Notes under the pieces: model-generated
Database searches by the model: none
What the model was told of the DNA's origin: nothing
The model's input: only the letters and a program-made list of their open reading frames with translations
Assembly: GCF_004359215.1 (NCBI RefSeq)
Contig: NC_090613.1
Location: 3,443,173 to 3,507,172, forward strand
Origin: Bremia lactucae
Lineage: Eukaryota > Oomycota > Peronosporomycetes > Peronosporales > Peronosporaceae
Direction: 5' to 3'
Length of the DNA stretch: 64,000 bases
In this document: positions 32,946 through 44,546 of the stretch, piece after piece
How positions within the stretch are numbered: the stretch's first letter is position 1
Layout: the number at the start of each line of letters is the position of its first letter
Translations under genes and position numbers: made by a program

Positions 32946-33447
32946 CTAAATTGCCTCCAGAATATTCTGAGCAAATTTAGTTAATTTAATGATAAATATA
33001 TAAAACCGGTATACGCACACACCCCTTTTGGTATAGCCACACCCCTCCCCTCTTGAATAAAATAAAAATGTCATAAGAAATATTTTCACTATACGGTCCT
33101 TCCACTGCATCCAAAAATCAACAGTTGTTCCTTTACAATTGTCTTTAGATCGCCCTGTTGGCATTTGGAACATCACACCCCTATTTACATTAAAGAATCG
33201 CTTAAGCCACGCACCTAAATTATCTACATGAGAGTAGTGAAATGGGTGTGTGTCCCGGAGCACATCAGAAACCGTGTTTTCGTTTGGCGATGTTCGATGT
33301 ACTGTTTTTAAAAGGTGAGACAAGCCAAGAGCGCCCGCACTTGATTGGCAATTCACAAAAAGAGCGAAAAAAAGAGCAGCAAATCGAGCACGAAGGAGAA
33401 GTTAAGCTGGAATAAGCGACAAGGGTCGGAGGTTCGCTCTTGCACAT
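32946..33447 (-). CDS. Uncharacterised two-exon reading frame (doubtful)
   Basis: An ATG at 33447 opens a minus-strand frame rich in Ser and Cys. A possible 56-bp GT-AG intron (about 33356-33301) would join it in phase to a second frame ending at 32946 (HRTSPNENTVSDVLRDTHPFHY...NLGAWLKRFFNVNRG). No family recognised, and the C-terminal part becomes AT-rich and hydrophobic. Could be a small lineage-specific gene or chance. Confidence 0.22.
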
Positions 33448-35240
33448 TAAAGTTTGTTAGTCTTTGGAGGTCGAGCGAAGGATAAATTTATTTTACTTTA
33501 CTTCTAACAACTTCGCGGAAGTGCATGCTTACCTTTCAAATAAGCGAATCTTAATACTCTTGATAGTACATCACTGGGGCGACTGTTGGCGGAGACGGGT
33601 CTTAATGATGAGCGGCTACTCAAGGATAATGCATAGGACGACGACGCTGCGGGTACGACAGATCATTACACTATATGAACAACTTGGCACGGCAAGTTAT
33701 CTGAGTATCTTCGACGCCACCTTTCCAATACTCCGACTATCACCAAGTGGAGCTAAACCTACGCGAGGCGCAATATAATCCAGACGGTCCCAACCTACTT
33801 ATTCCATTTAAACAAATTTGCCAGACCGCGTCCTTAAGACTTTGTTGCGCGAGCTGGGAATTACGGATGTCGGACACACACCAACAGTGCAGACATGGGA
33901 TGCGGATATTATCAAGTGCGCCAAATGAAAACAAACCCTTACTAAGCGAGAATGATAGATGCGTCAGCGATCCACCCGAATTTTTTTTGGCTACGCAGCA
34001 GGCAAAATCAAAATATACGGCCTCAGTGGATTTCTGCTAGCATGGTTAAAGTACGGGTGGATCGCCTGCTTCAATGGGCGAGCATCTAGAGAGATTTGTT
34101 GAGCGGTTGAGATGGCTGCACAAGCGAGTCGCCAATTGGTAAAACAGCCACCTAGTAACATATCTGCGAACACGACATGGACAGGCCTTCGGTCAAAAAT
34201 GTCCATTGCGGATAAATTTGCATCTGAATGGGCACCAGGGCTTAGCTCCAACCACCGTACCACAGCTTGGAAGTCCTACCTGTAGCATTAAAGAAGCTTG
34301 CGACTATCCACAGGAGCAGCAACTAACTACTTCCGACACCGATCGATTATTACGCCTGATTACGTAAGCCGAGGTGCTTTCCGCCGTTCATAGACTGTTA
34401 AGGCACCAAGCGGTCGGTCAGGATGCTTACACAACGATTTGTACAAGAATACACCAGCGCTGCTAGTGCCAGTGTTGGTCATTATCAGTGGACCCGCCTC
34501 CCTCGTTTTTAGCGGAGCATGTCATCCCATTGCATTTAGGTGACTCAGACGACCCGGTGGATTATCGCCAATCTCTCTCTTCAAAATCAGCTAAATATAA
34601 TTTGCCTAAGTGCTGGCAACGCGATTATAATTTTCGTTTCGTCGGAATATCAGCGGCTCCCAACAGGACTTTGTTCATGGGCGCAAATTTCCCGTACTGG
34701 TTACGAAGGTAGCTCAACTGTCTACGGCAATGGATCAAGAGGAGTTGACGGCAGCACACAGTCGATGTATTTACAGCTGGGGTCGATGTCCGGCAACTAT
34801 CTTTTCTGTTCATCGCAGCGTGATACAGATTTATTTGTCTTGTCGCCACTCGGTACGCTGTCCAGATATGATATGGTGTGAGACCATTGAAATGATCCCA
34901 CACTTGCCGCACATTGCCATTCATGTGTCTATGCCGATTTATCCTGTCGATCAACAAAAAACGAAGGTTGACGCAAAAGATTTTTTTTTGTGGGATTGAA
35001 AAGCTTGCCTTCATGGTGAAGTGATTTGCCGCTGCACCGCGAATACCAATCTTTTTCGAATTACAGACCACCGGACGCAGGTTTTCTAGAGTCGCAAGTT
35101 GACGCTGAATCGATTGCACACATGGGCGCTGCCCAACTAAGCTTCAATGTATACCCAGAAAACGTATTCAAATCTTCCAAATGGTCAAAATTTGACAAAC
35201 AATCGCATCTGTACGAAATCATATTGCGATTCAGCCGAAG

Positions 35241-35488
35241 TGTAAGGACCAGTCAGCTTGCTCAGCCCTTGACCACTCATTTCGATTTACTTTTAAACCA
35301 TTCATTTTCTTTAATTCAATTTTACATATGCGCCATAATAAAAACAAGTAAAAAGGTTTGCGCAATTAGGAGAGATGATACTCAGTAAGAATTAGATCAA
35401 GGATAGGCGATACCTTAAGGAGTATACCAAAAGTATCGGTTAGTTTACCTAATTTTAATTCAGTCGTAATTTACCCTTATTCCTGACA
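35241..35488 (+). repeat. 5' LTR of element C
   Basis: 248 bp, TGTAAGGACC to ATTCCTGACA. The primer binding site TGGTAGCACTTGTTGG follows at 35491. Confidence 0.95.
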
Positions 35489-35490
35489 AG

Positions 35491-35506
35491 TGGTAGCACT
35501 TGTTGG
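35491..35506 (+). promoter_or_regulatory. Primer binding site of element C
   Basis: TGGTAGCACTTGTTGG, two bases after the LTR. It shares TGGTAGCACT with the other gypsy families in the window. Confidence 0.6.
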
Positions 35507-35511
35507 TCCTC

Positions 35512-35645
35512 CGCCCGCTTCTCCGCCGTCTGTCCGCTTCTTCGCCGTCCGCTAGCCTCTTCGCTGGACGCCCGCTTCTCCGCCGTCTGCCCGCTTCTTC
35601 GCCGTCCGCTCGCCTCTTCGCTGTACGCTCGCTTCTTCGCCTTTC
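35512..35645 (+). repeat. 57-bp minisatellite in the leader of element C
   Basis: Two near-identical 57-bp units (35512-35568 and 35569-35625) and a partial third. Each is built of shorter CCGCTTCTTCGCCGTC-like blocks. It lies between the primer binding site and the first ORF and is pyrimidine-rich on the plus strand. Confidence 0.85.
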
Positions 35646-35971
35646 GCGCTTCGTGGGACTGCACTGCGTTGGATTGCAAAGTACTGCTTGTAGCGTGAGA
35701 GATTTCCGCTCGCAGCCAGTAAGGTACTGCTTGTAGCGTGAGAATTTCCGCTCCAGTCAACTGCTCCATCCCTTTGGAAGCGCTGCGTAGCAGTTTTGAG
35801 TGTGTGGCTTTCAGTATCCACTGTAATTTTAAGCGGCTGCCTGGCAGATACAGTCGCTTAGTCTGTGTGAGGTTGGGTCCGGCTTAACTCGGTGAACCAG
35901 TTAATCCATCTGGGATAAGGTTGAATCTCTAACGCATTACGCCTAAGGGCTAAAGTAAGTCGTTGAGTTCT

Positions 35972-36283
35972 ATGAGCAAGAAGAGAAAGGCTAATACCCA
36001 GAAACCGTTTGACTGCAGTAAGGCTTTCCTCTTTGAGTACGGTGAGAAGTCTGCAAAGACGGCGAACGATCTGCTTGTGTCTTTACAAAAGACTCGGCGC
36101 ATTGCAAAGATCTTAGCAAAGCAACTCACCAAGGAGAAAGCCTGCCTGCCCAAGCAAGGGTCCACCTTATCAGCTCCGCTACACGAAGTAGATGCGCTTT
36201 TGGAAGAAGCCGAGCGCACCATCTTAAAGGATCTTCGGTTTAACTTAAGAGACATAAATAAACTAAACAACAAAGTCTTTTAA
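35972..36283 (+). CDS. Small Lys-rich ORF upstream of gag in element C
   Basis: 103 residues starting with ATG at 35972 (MSKKRKANTQKPFDC) and ending 26 bases before the gag ATG. Strongly basic, with predicted helical segments (LLEEAERTILKDLRF near the end) and no recognised domain. It is intact while the rest of the element is broken, and its spacing suggests that it is translated from the same RNA as gag. Function unknown; could be an accessory ORF of this element family. Confidence 0.5.
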   Translation: MSKKRKANTQKPFDCSKAFLFEYGEKSAKTANDLLVSLQKTRRIAKILAKQLTKEKACLPKQGSTLSAPLHEVDALLEEAERTILKDLRFNLRDINKLNNKVF

Positions 36284-36309
36284 AAGTTCCGAACACATCT
36301 TTTTCCATT

Positions 36310-37559
36310 ATGGGCCAACCCTCAAACGCCGAGCTAATGCAGCAAATGATGCATATGCTACAGCAACAACAAGAGTTGATCAAATCCTTGGCTAACTCCC
36401 AAAAGGAAGGTGGGCTTAAGGTGGACGGGCTAAGAATACCGACGTATAGCGGAAGGTGTGAAGAGTCGGTTAGACTTTATTACGCGCAAATACAGCAATA
36501 TTTTATTGCGCGCGGTACGAAGTGGAGAGAGGACGCAATGGCTCCTCAAGTACTTGCCGTACTAGAAAGTTCATTGCGAGGACCAGCAGCACAATGGTTC
36601 TTGCTGCATCAATCAGAAATTCACTCAGTCGACGAGTTTTTCCAGCAGTGGAAAAGAAATTAATTCCTGCGGATCTACAGCAACGTCTTCGAGACGACCT
36701 GCGTCGACTGAGACAAGCCAGTTGCAAAGGCTTAATGGACTACATTGCGAAATTTCGACACATTATTTCGCAAGTTGAGGACATGACTGAGATAGACCAA
36801 ATTATCTATTTTCAACGAGGATTAAAACCAAGAACGCAAGAAGAAGTTCAATACCGACGGGGAAATACACAGTCGGAGGCTGTTACTGTGGCGCTCGACT
36901 TTGAACGCGCACATTCGGTTGGTTATAATCACCAAATCGCGACAACCCCTCGTCCTGGTCCACCAAATGTGGCCATAGAATTAATTAATGAGCCAGAGCT
37001 GATGGAAATCGACAATGCTCGGCCATTTCATAGGTCTTCTCGCGTCCATAACCGACGTCCAAATAAACCAAAGTGTGCGTTGTGCAACAAACTGGGGCAC
37101 ACGATTCAGCAGTGTTACAAGCGCAGGAACCAGCAAAATAGTCGCGGCAACGGATATCGTCGTGATCGTGCAAACGTCAACTATTTCGAGAATGAGTCAG
37201 TCGAAGAAGAAACCATCGCGACTGTGTCAAATGATTCTATCACTACACTAAGTGAAGCTGACTTTGCTTCCTTCACGGGAAAAGATTTGATCGTCAGAAA
37301 GGGTCATCTTGACGATCGTGCTGTTATAATAATGCTCGATTCTGGCGCCACATGCAATGTGGTGAAGCCGGGGTTGCTGCAACGCGTCACGTCTGAAGTG
37401 ACAATTCAAGTCACTCGTTTCGACGGCACTAATACCACCAAAAGGAAGGTGAAGAAAGGAGTCGCAAATATCTTCTTTGATGGTAATCAATTTTCTGACA
37501 TTCCGGTCATTGAGTGGCCAATGAGCAATTCCCAAGATGTAATTCTGGGTAAGCCTTGA
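36310..37559 (+). pseudogene. gag and protease of element C
   Basis: Gag starts at ATG 36310 (MGQPSNAELMQQMMHMLQQQQ) with a capsid segment (YSGRCEESVRLYYAQIQQYF). One missing base near 36655 shifts it into the frame that runs to 37559. This second part has a perfect CCHC knuckle (CALCNKLGHTIQQC, 37074-37115) and the retropepsin site IMLDSGATCNVV (37330-37365). The frame closes at TGA 37557-37559 within DVILGKP, where a Trp codon is expected. Confidence 0.85.
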
Positions 37560-39690
37560 TTTACTGCGCACGAGCCAATCATAAATTGGCGTACTCATCA
37601 AGTTTCGTTCAAAAGTGGTAACATACCACAGGATGAGGTTTTTGAACCGGTCATTATTTCCTCTGCCGACTTTTCAAGGAAATTGAAGACATCAAAATAC
37701 GAAGAGGTCTATCGTGTCAAAATTTATCAAGAATCGGAATCTACAAAACCTCGGCAAAAACGATTGAAGTCTTTACTTGATTCCTATAAGATGTATTTCC
37801 GGAAAAGTTACCGAAAAATCATTGCCTCCTAATCGGTCAGTTGAATTTGAAATAAATATGCAACCCGGTGCGCAACCGAGTAATCGTCCGCCGTTTCGAT
37901 TTTCACAAGTTGAACAATTTGATTTACAGAAGTTTGTCGATGAGAACCTTTCCCGCGGATGGATCGAGCTTTCAGACTCATTTTGGGTATCAAACATCTT
38001 TGGCATTCCTAAAAAGGACCCAAAAACCGGTACGAGTGTATCTCGTTCGGAATGGATTCGATCCGGAAACGGAAACATTTTGCTCCGTTGGGTGATTGAC
38101 TTTCGTTACGTCAACTCAAAGTCAGTCGTCCCTAAAATACCTCTGCCGCGAATCGATGAATTATTTGATAATATGCAAGGTATGAGCTATTTCATTGACT
38201 TAGCTCAGGGGTACCATCAGATGCGTTTCCATCCGGATAGCAAGAAGTACACTGCGTTTCGTTCATCAAATGAGACGTATCAGTGGTGCGTTGCTCCGAT
38301 GGGTCTTGCTGGAATGCCTGGCATTTGGTCGCGCTTGATGCGTGTACTTTTTGGAAAGTTCCCATTTGTTGTGGTATATTTGGATGATATCTGCATATTT
38401 TCCGTCTTTTATGACGAACATCTTGGCCATCTTGCTATCGTGTTCGACGTATTACGCAAGGAAACGCTATTCGCTCACATCGGCAAGTGCAAGTTTGCGC
38501 GTCAAGAGGTCAGCTTTTTGGGGCACACTGTTTCCAACAAAGGATTATCCGTTGATAATACGAAGTTGGAAGCAATCGCTAAATGGCCACCACCTACCTC
38601 CGTAAAGGAATTGCAAAGTTTTATTGGTCTTGCTGGTTATTATCGCCGCTTTATTCATCAGTTTGCGCACGTAGTTCTGCCATTGAGTCATCTCGTTAAG
38701 AAAGATTCTCCATGGCTGTGGAATGCAGAACAAGAGGATTCCTTCCCAAGGCTGAAGTCTGTCTTACAAGCTGCACCTGTGCTGACTCTGCCCAACTTTT
38801 CACGCCCGTTTGTACTCACAACGGATGCATCAGGGTCGTGCGTGGGAGGTGTTTTATCGCAATTTCTCAATGGACATGACCATCCAATAGCGTTTTATTC
38901 AAAGAAGCTTGGAGTCCATGAGATTAATTGGCCTGCTCATGAGAAGGAGCTATTTGCAATTAAAGCGGGGTTAGACAAATGGCGTCATTACCTTTATGGT
39001 CATCATTTTGAGATTTTCACGGACAATAGCGCCTGCTCTTGGCTGCTTCATCAACCGAAAGTCTCGCCGAAATTGGCTCGATACTTGACCACCTTCGCTC
39101 AATATACATTTACTATACACCACATTAATGGTGCTTTAAACGTCGTAGCTGATGCGCTTTCGCACCGGCCTGATGATATTGTCGTGGACAATATCCACTT
39201 CCATAAGTGCGATTCTAGTTGCCAACAACGAGGTACACGTTTACTTTGCTCACCCTCGGTGCCAACTCTGCCCCGGGAGGAGGCTGAGGCTCTGCAAGTT
39301 GCCACCTTAATGACAGCGTCGTATGTCGAGTTATCACCAGAAGTTCGTAAGCTTCTTCAACAAGGCTACGCCAGAGATGCTGAGTTTAAAGAAGCATGGA
39401 AAAACTCAGAAGCAAGCTCATTGTTTGTCAAGCAAGAAGAATTGCTGTTTTTGCGCACGTCAAATAAGCTTACACGTCTTTGCGTGCCCAGCAACAACCG
39501 TTTGCGAACGAAAGTAATATCAGAATATCATGATTCGGCAATAGCTGCTCATCCGGGCAATCGCAGAACATACTTGCGAGTGGCTCAGTGGTATTACTGG
39601 AAATCGCTGCAGGAAGACGTCAATGAATATGTCAAAACCTGTGAAACCTGCGCACGTTGGAATCATGATAATCAACGAAAAAACGGATAA
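37560..39690 (+). pseudogene. Reverse transcriptase, RNase H and integrase N-terminus of element C
   Basis: After small deletions near 37790-37820 the frame is open to a TAA at 39688. RT: RWVIDFRYVNSKSVVPKIPLPRIDE (partly quoted), FIDLAQGYHQM, PMGLAGMPGIWSRLM and catalytic VVVYLDDICIF (38366-38400). RNase H: LTTDASGSCVGGVL, HEKELFAI and FTDNSACSWL. The integrase zinc-binding segment ends with CETCARWNHDN. Catalytic residues are intact. The TAA at 39688 replaces a Gln codon. Confidence 0.9.
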
Positions 39691-40856
39691 CTTATGCCAG
39701 TTCCAATACCAGAGGCTTGCTGGCAAGTGGTGTCAATGGACTTCATAACAGGGCTTCTTGTGTCCAATGGATTTCATCCCCTCCTAACTATTGTCGATAA
39801 GTTTTCTAAACGAACGAAGTACGCAGCAGTGCACGTTAAGGATGATGCATGCACAACAGCAAAAGTATTTTTTGATGCTGTAGTTCGACACCATGGTCTT
39901 CCAGAAGTTATCATCAGAGACCGAGATAGCAAGTTCACGTCCATGTTTTGGAAGTCTTTGATGACGATCATCGGTGTTCGTCTAAGTATGACAACCGCTC
40001 ATCGAGCTAAAGCCGATGGACAGACCGAGCGACGGAACCTTGAGGTAGAAGACGCACTCAGATGCATGGTATCTTATCATGGCACTGACTGGACCGCACA
40101 GTTGGGAAGCATAGAGTATGCGCACTCTACACTGGTTAGTGCATCCACGGGATACTCTCCCTTCGAAATAGATACGGGAAGAAAGGAACGCTCTACATGG
40201 CAAAAAAGGCACTGAGCTGGAATAGTCAACCAAAGGAGATTGACGTATACGCAAAAGAGTTTATCGAAGAACGAACAAAGATCATCGATCAGGCTTGCAG
40301 AAATTTCCTAAAAGCACAAGCTTCGCAAAAGCAATATTACCATCAAAAACGCCGAATAAATCAAGTTGAATTCAAGGTTGGAGATCTAGTTATGCTTGAT
40401 ACTCGCAGAATATCGTTGAAACATGCTGCGAAAGATATGGGGACACCACGAGCTAAGTTTGCGGCAAGAAAGGTGGGACCATTCGAAATTATCAAAATGA
40501 TTAATCCTAATGTGGCAAGGCTTAAGTTACCACAAAGTATGAATAAGATTAATCCAACCTTTAATGACGATGTTCTATCAAAGTATGAACCGACACCGGA
40601 AAAATTTCGAAGTCGTCCGATACCGAAAGCATCCAAATTCGTGGATAATGGCACAGCGGATCATCTTCAAATTATTGAACGTCTCTTGAAGGAAAGCCAA
40701 TTCAATCGTCAACCATACTGGCTCGTACAATGGCATGGCGAAACTAAGGAAGAAGCCAGTTGGGAGAAAGATAAATAAATATTCGCCATGTCTCCCACTG
40801 GAAGGATCTCGTCGCCAATTTCAATCAGCGTCAACGAGAGATCAAATCGGGGAGGA
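39691..40856 (+). pseudogene. Integrase core and chromodomain-like end of element C
   Basis: Core: SMDFITGLL, IVDKFSKRTKYAAV, IRDRDSKFTS and RAKADGQTERRNLEVE, so D, D and E are all present. A frameshift near 40190 leads into 40197-40778 with the C-terminal module (KVGPFEIIKMINPN). At the end is a chromodomain start (IIERLLKES...YWLVQWHGETKEEASWE). A second shift at about 40770 puts the final HVSHWKDLVANFNQR segment in another frame. Confidence 0.85.
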
Positions 40857-41104
40857 TGTAAGGACCAGTTAGCTTGCTCAGCCCTTGACCATTCATTTCG
40901 ATTTACTTTTAAGCCATTCATTTTCTTTAATTCAATTTTACATCTGCGCCATAATAAAAACAAGTAAAAAGGTTTGCGCAATTAGGAGAGATGATACTCA
41001 GTAAGAATTAGATTAAGGATAGGCGATACCTTAAGGAGTATACCAAAAGTATCGGTTAGTTAAACTAATTTTAATTCAGTCGTAATTTACCCTCATTCCT
41101 GACA
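40857..41104 (+). repeat. 3' LTR of element C
   Basis: 248 bp. It is preceded by the purine run GGGGAGGA (40849-40856) as polypurine tract and followed by the target duplicate CGAAG. Confidence 0.95.
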
Positions 41105-43400
41105 CGAAGTTCGATCGCTGAAGTTAAAGAGCATGAAAAACTACGTTTAGGGCAGTATCGGCAGAATGCGAAACATGCCTGGTACGAGATTTATCCTAAC
41201 ATTCGTTGATCAAAACGGTACTTTCGCCGTTGTCGACATGCCGTTTTGATGCTCGGGAAAGTGGATTTCTCAGCAACTACTGCGAGGTGGCAGCAGTACA
41301 TAAGCAAAAAACTCGTGTCGGTACGTGCTACGAGTGACCCATTATCGCCTGCCGGCTTCAAACTGGTTTTATACTTGCGTACTGGATTCCGACCCTGTAT
41401 CCAAATATCGCGGCAGATTGCTTGTCGTTTCGATTGCGAACCGACTGTGAGCTCCGAAAAACATCGGTGGCAATTAGTGTATTTCATCATTGGCTTGGTG
41501 CAGAGTGACAAGCCCGGTTTGGCGTTGCTTGATCTCAGTTAAGCAGCCTTCAGTAATGCCTGCATCGATACACCTCTAGCTATAGCTTTCCAGACATGAC
41601 GATGCCCGTCAAAGGCGTAGTGGCGGCGTTCCACCCCACTGTGTTAGTTGGGTGACGATAGCAGGAGGACAATGTAAGAATTGTGTTCGAAGTGCGGCCT
41701 GGTTGATTTTCGGCTATTGGTACTGGCAATACGAATTCCGCTGACCCCGTGTACAACCTGTTGCCCGCCCCCCCCCCCTCTGCTCCCAAATTCATGTGCT
41801 CACATCCATTTATAGATGGCCCAATAACGCTGGATTTCTTCTGACATATCATCATACCCCAATGCTTTGTTAAAAAAATATTAACATAATAACATTACCA
41901 ATTCGTTCGCTTCCCACCAGCTCGTGGCTCGTGCTAGTCAAGTAGTCAAGTATGCGTGGCTCCTTAGGGTCAGCTGTTATTGTTGCTTTGTTGCTGAGGC
42001 GACCATTCTCTAAACTCTTGCTGGAGTTCCTGACCAGGAGAGCGCTCCCCATCAGGAGGTCCCCGTCGTTGAGCTTGGGCTGAAGTCACGAGTGTATCGT
42101 CCGGTTACCGACTTCACCGAAAAGCCCACAGCGTTCACGCAGCAACGTATATATCTTGTTTTTGAGTAAGCCAAGCAATTGCATGATTTGTGCGTTGCGT
42201 TTTGACAGCTACTGAAACTGCCGCTAGCCTGATGCCGTAACTTTTTTGGCGTCACAAGCAGTCCGATATTGACTTTGTGACGACAACTATAAGTATTAGT
42301 CGCGTGCGCCCACAGGAATTGCTTGCAGAAACTATTCAGTTTTTTCCCCCATTGAGGTAGCTCAAAAACTGCTGTGGTGAATTAAAGGGATGTATGCACG
42401 ATGAAGTTGAACATTATCACGCGGTTCTCCACGCTCGTTGCCACTTGTGTCGCTGTCAGGAGACGCATTTGAGTTTTTCGGATCCGCTGTGCCCAATTCT
42501 TGTTCACTAGCACCCCGTTACCTATCTCATAGACAAATTACCGAGTTGTTTCGCCCGTGGGGACGACAGCGATACCCTCGTACCGTTCGAGCTGGAAAAT
42601 CCGGTTCGGAGAAAGCAGCTGGCTTGTTGCGGACCGAACATGGAGGCTAGACAAAGCGCCAAACTTGTGGACAACATGCAGAACAAGGGGGAACTTGCTC
42701 CGCTGTCTTGAGGAAAAGGGAGGTGTCGTCCACAAATACTGAGTAGAGGTGGGCCTGCCTCGACTGCCTGGGCGCTGGCAGCCCGTGAAGATTGGGATAT
42801 TGCTGAAGTGCGAAAATTAAAATCTCAATTACTAACAAAAACATAATGGTACTCTTGATAAATTCCCGAACGGACGAGGTGTGAAGTAACACCCGTTCAC
42901 AATGAAACTGGCTGTCGTGCCAATGTAAATACGTCTGATCAGGTCGATGGAACGCACTTTAAAACCGAGCCAGAGAAGAATCTCGTAGCAGCCGTGAGGA
43001 GACCATTGACCATCTGTTTTGGGACTGTGTTTGCGTAGCAGCGCTCTGCGATAAACGTATATGTCACTGGACCAGGCAACAAGTCACCCGTCAATTGATT
43101 CACACTTCGTGAAGCCATATAAGTCGAAGAGTTCACATCATCCCCGAGAACTGAAGAATAATCCTACCGGACCATTTTCAGGATGAAGTGGACGAAGCAG
43201 AACGTGTCTGGACACGACTTTGGTACATCCTCGCAACGATATGTATGTCAAACAAGAATTTGATTCGATAGAAATGCAAAGGTCTACAAGGCTGTCACTA
43301 TTCAGCTTCACAACAGTGTCGACATTTTTTGGGCATTATGCCTTTGCCAGCTCCGAGCAATAACAAAGCGATAGCATCGAAAAATTGCATTAGCCGTAAA

Positions 43401-44546
43401 GGATGCTTTGCTGATTGCCGTCATTGAATTGTTTTCCCATTATTCGATTCCACGCGGGACAACATAAAGAAATTGCTGCTTTATTAAGCTGGCGATATAA
43501 TTTAAATGCAATATGTCTTGGACAGTTAGTATTACAAGCGTATCGTTTTGACGCTGACGGCCTTCATCACACCCTGCTTGTAGAGTAGCTACTTGTGGCC
43601 GAGACTGTAAAAACAAAAGTGAGTGTATTGATTGAGTGTGTTATCTGTGAGTAAATTGATCTCACATCCACTCATTTCTAAGAAACGTTACTGACCATCG
43701 ACTGGTTTGTAACCACGTTACTTTGCTTCTGTCTTGTGTCACAGAAACAAAATCGGGGACGTCACTATCTGGCAGGATAGCGCTGATGAGCTTCAAACTT
43801 CAATTCGCTATAGTCATTCAACTTACGGACATTGAAGGGAACCAAACCCGTGACTTATGGTTAGTGCTGCCACATCTTACCGATTGGGCTACATTATGTA
43901 ATTAGAATTTTAATTGACTTTTTCACTACTTGTGCGTACAAATTCGGCGCAAACAACCAAACGAACTGATGTTTTGGAACGCCGGGTAAAAGACCGTTTG
44001 ATGCTAATTTTCGTAATTGAATTCTAGAAATTTCAAATAAACGGTGAGAACTTTTTGACCGTCCACCAACACAAATAAAATTAAACAAACGAGTGAATTT
44101 ACTCATAAAAATTAAACTAACCAATTACAACTTATTAAAATACCAGCCAAAACATACCATTTCCTGCATGTGCACTTACGTATCGTCTGAGTTGCAACAT
44201 CACGTTCAACGCTCTCCCTTGATGTATGCACTAGATGTTGTTTAAGTGCGCTTCTTGACTCTCGCAACAAATATACTGTGCTTGTCCTTTGCAAGTGTTC
44301 TCGTTACGACACGACGTTGCTTGCACACCGTCATTGTCCTTGGCGTTGAGGCAATATAGCACGCTGTAGTCTTCCTCAAAGCCATCCAAGCGGAATGCGC
44401 CTCATGGATGGTTTAAAAATTCCCGCTTACAGCACACCACACCTCGCTTCTTGCGTATAGGACGCATCATCCATTCTCCCTCACCAAAATTACCGGGGGC
44501 GCATGAAGCCCGTGTAGGTACATATTTTGTTGGCTCTTTTTGCTTT
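43401..44546. other. Repeat-derived or intergenic, no gene recognised
   Basis: Possible 3' tail of the LINE and spacer before copia sequence. Only short, unrecognisable frames. Confidence 0.4.

Larger units (their letters stand above)
35241..41104 (+). mobile_element. Complete Ty3/gypsy element C with target-site duplication
   Basis: 5864 bp between two 248-bp LTRs, flanked on both sides by the 5-bp direct repeat CGAAG (35236-35240 and 41105-41109). The LTRs differ at 8 of 248 positions by my count (about 96.8% identity). It encodes gag, protease, RT, RNase H, integrase and a short chromodomain-like end. It is inactivated by at least four frameshifts (about 36655, 37790-37820, 40190, 40770) and two nonsense codons (37557, 39688). 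It lies inside a LINE ORF. Confidence 0.95.
33900..43400 (+). mobile_element. LINE (non-LTR) remnant, interrupted by element C
   Basis: Plus-strand fragments of a LINE ORF2 in shifting frames. Near 34355-34700 are the early RT motifs: AEVLSAVHRL, PPSFLAEHVIPL, GDSDDPVDYR and FVHGR. After the RT, a frame (35017-35240) resumes beyond the inserted gypsy element at 41105-41209. Near 42990-43050 a C-terminal EETIDHLFWDC motif is seen, typical of the Cys/His region of LINE ORF2. The catalytic RT core is mostly lost. The start and end are approximate. Confidence 0.6.

Noticed and set aside
35017..35240. A separate gene suggested by the open frame before element C.
   Set aside because: The frame continues on the other side of the inserted element and sits after LINE RT motifs, so it is part of the LINE.
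41760..41780. Poly-C tract as a structural or regulatory element.
   Set aside because: A simple homopolymer in LINE-derived sequence with no supporting context, and prone to sequencing error.
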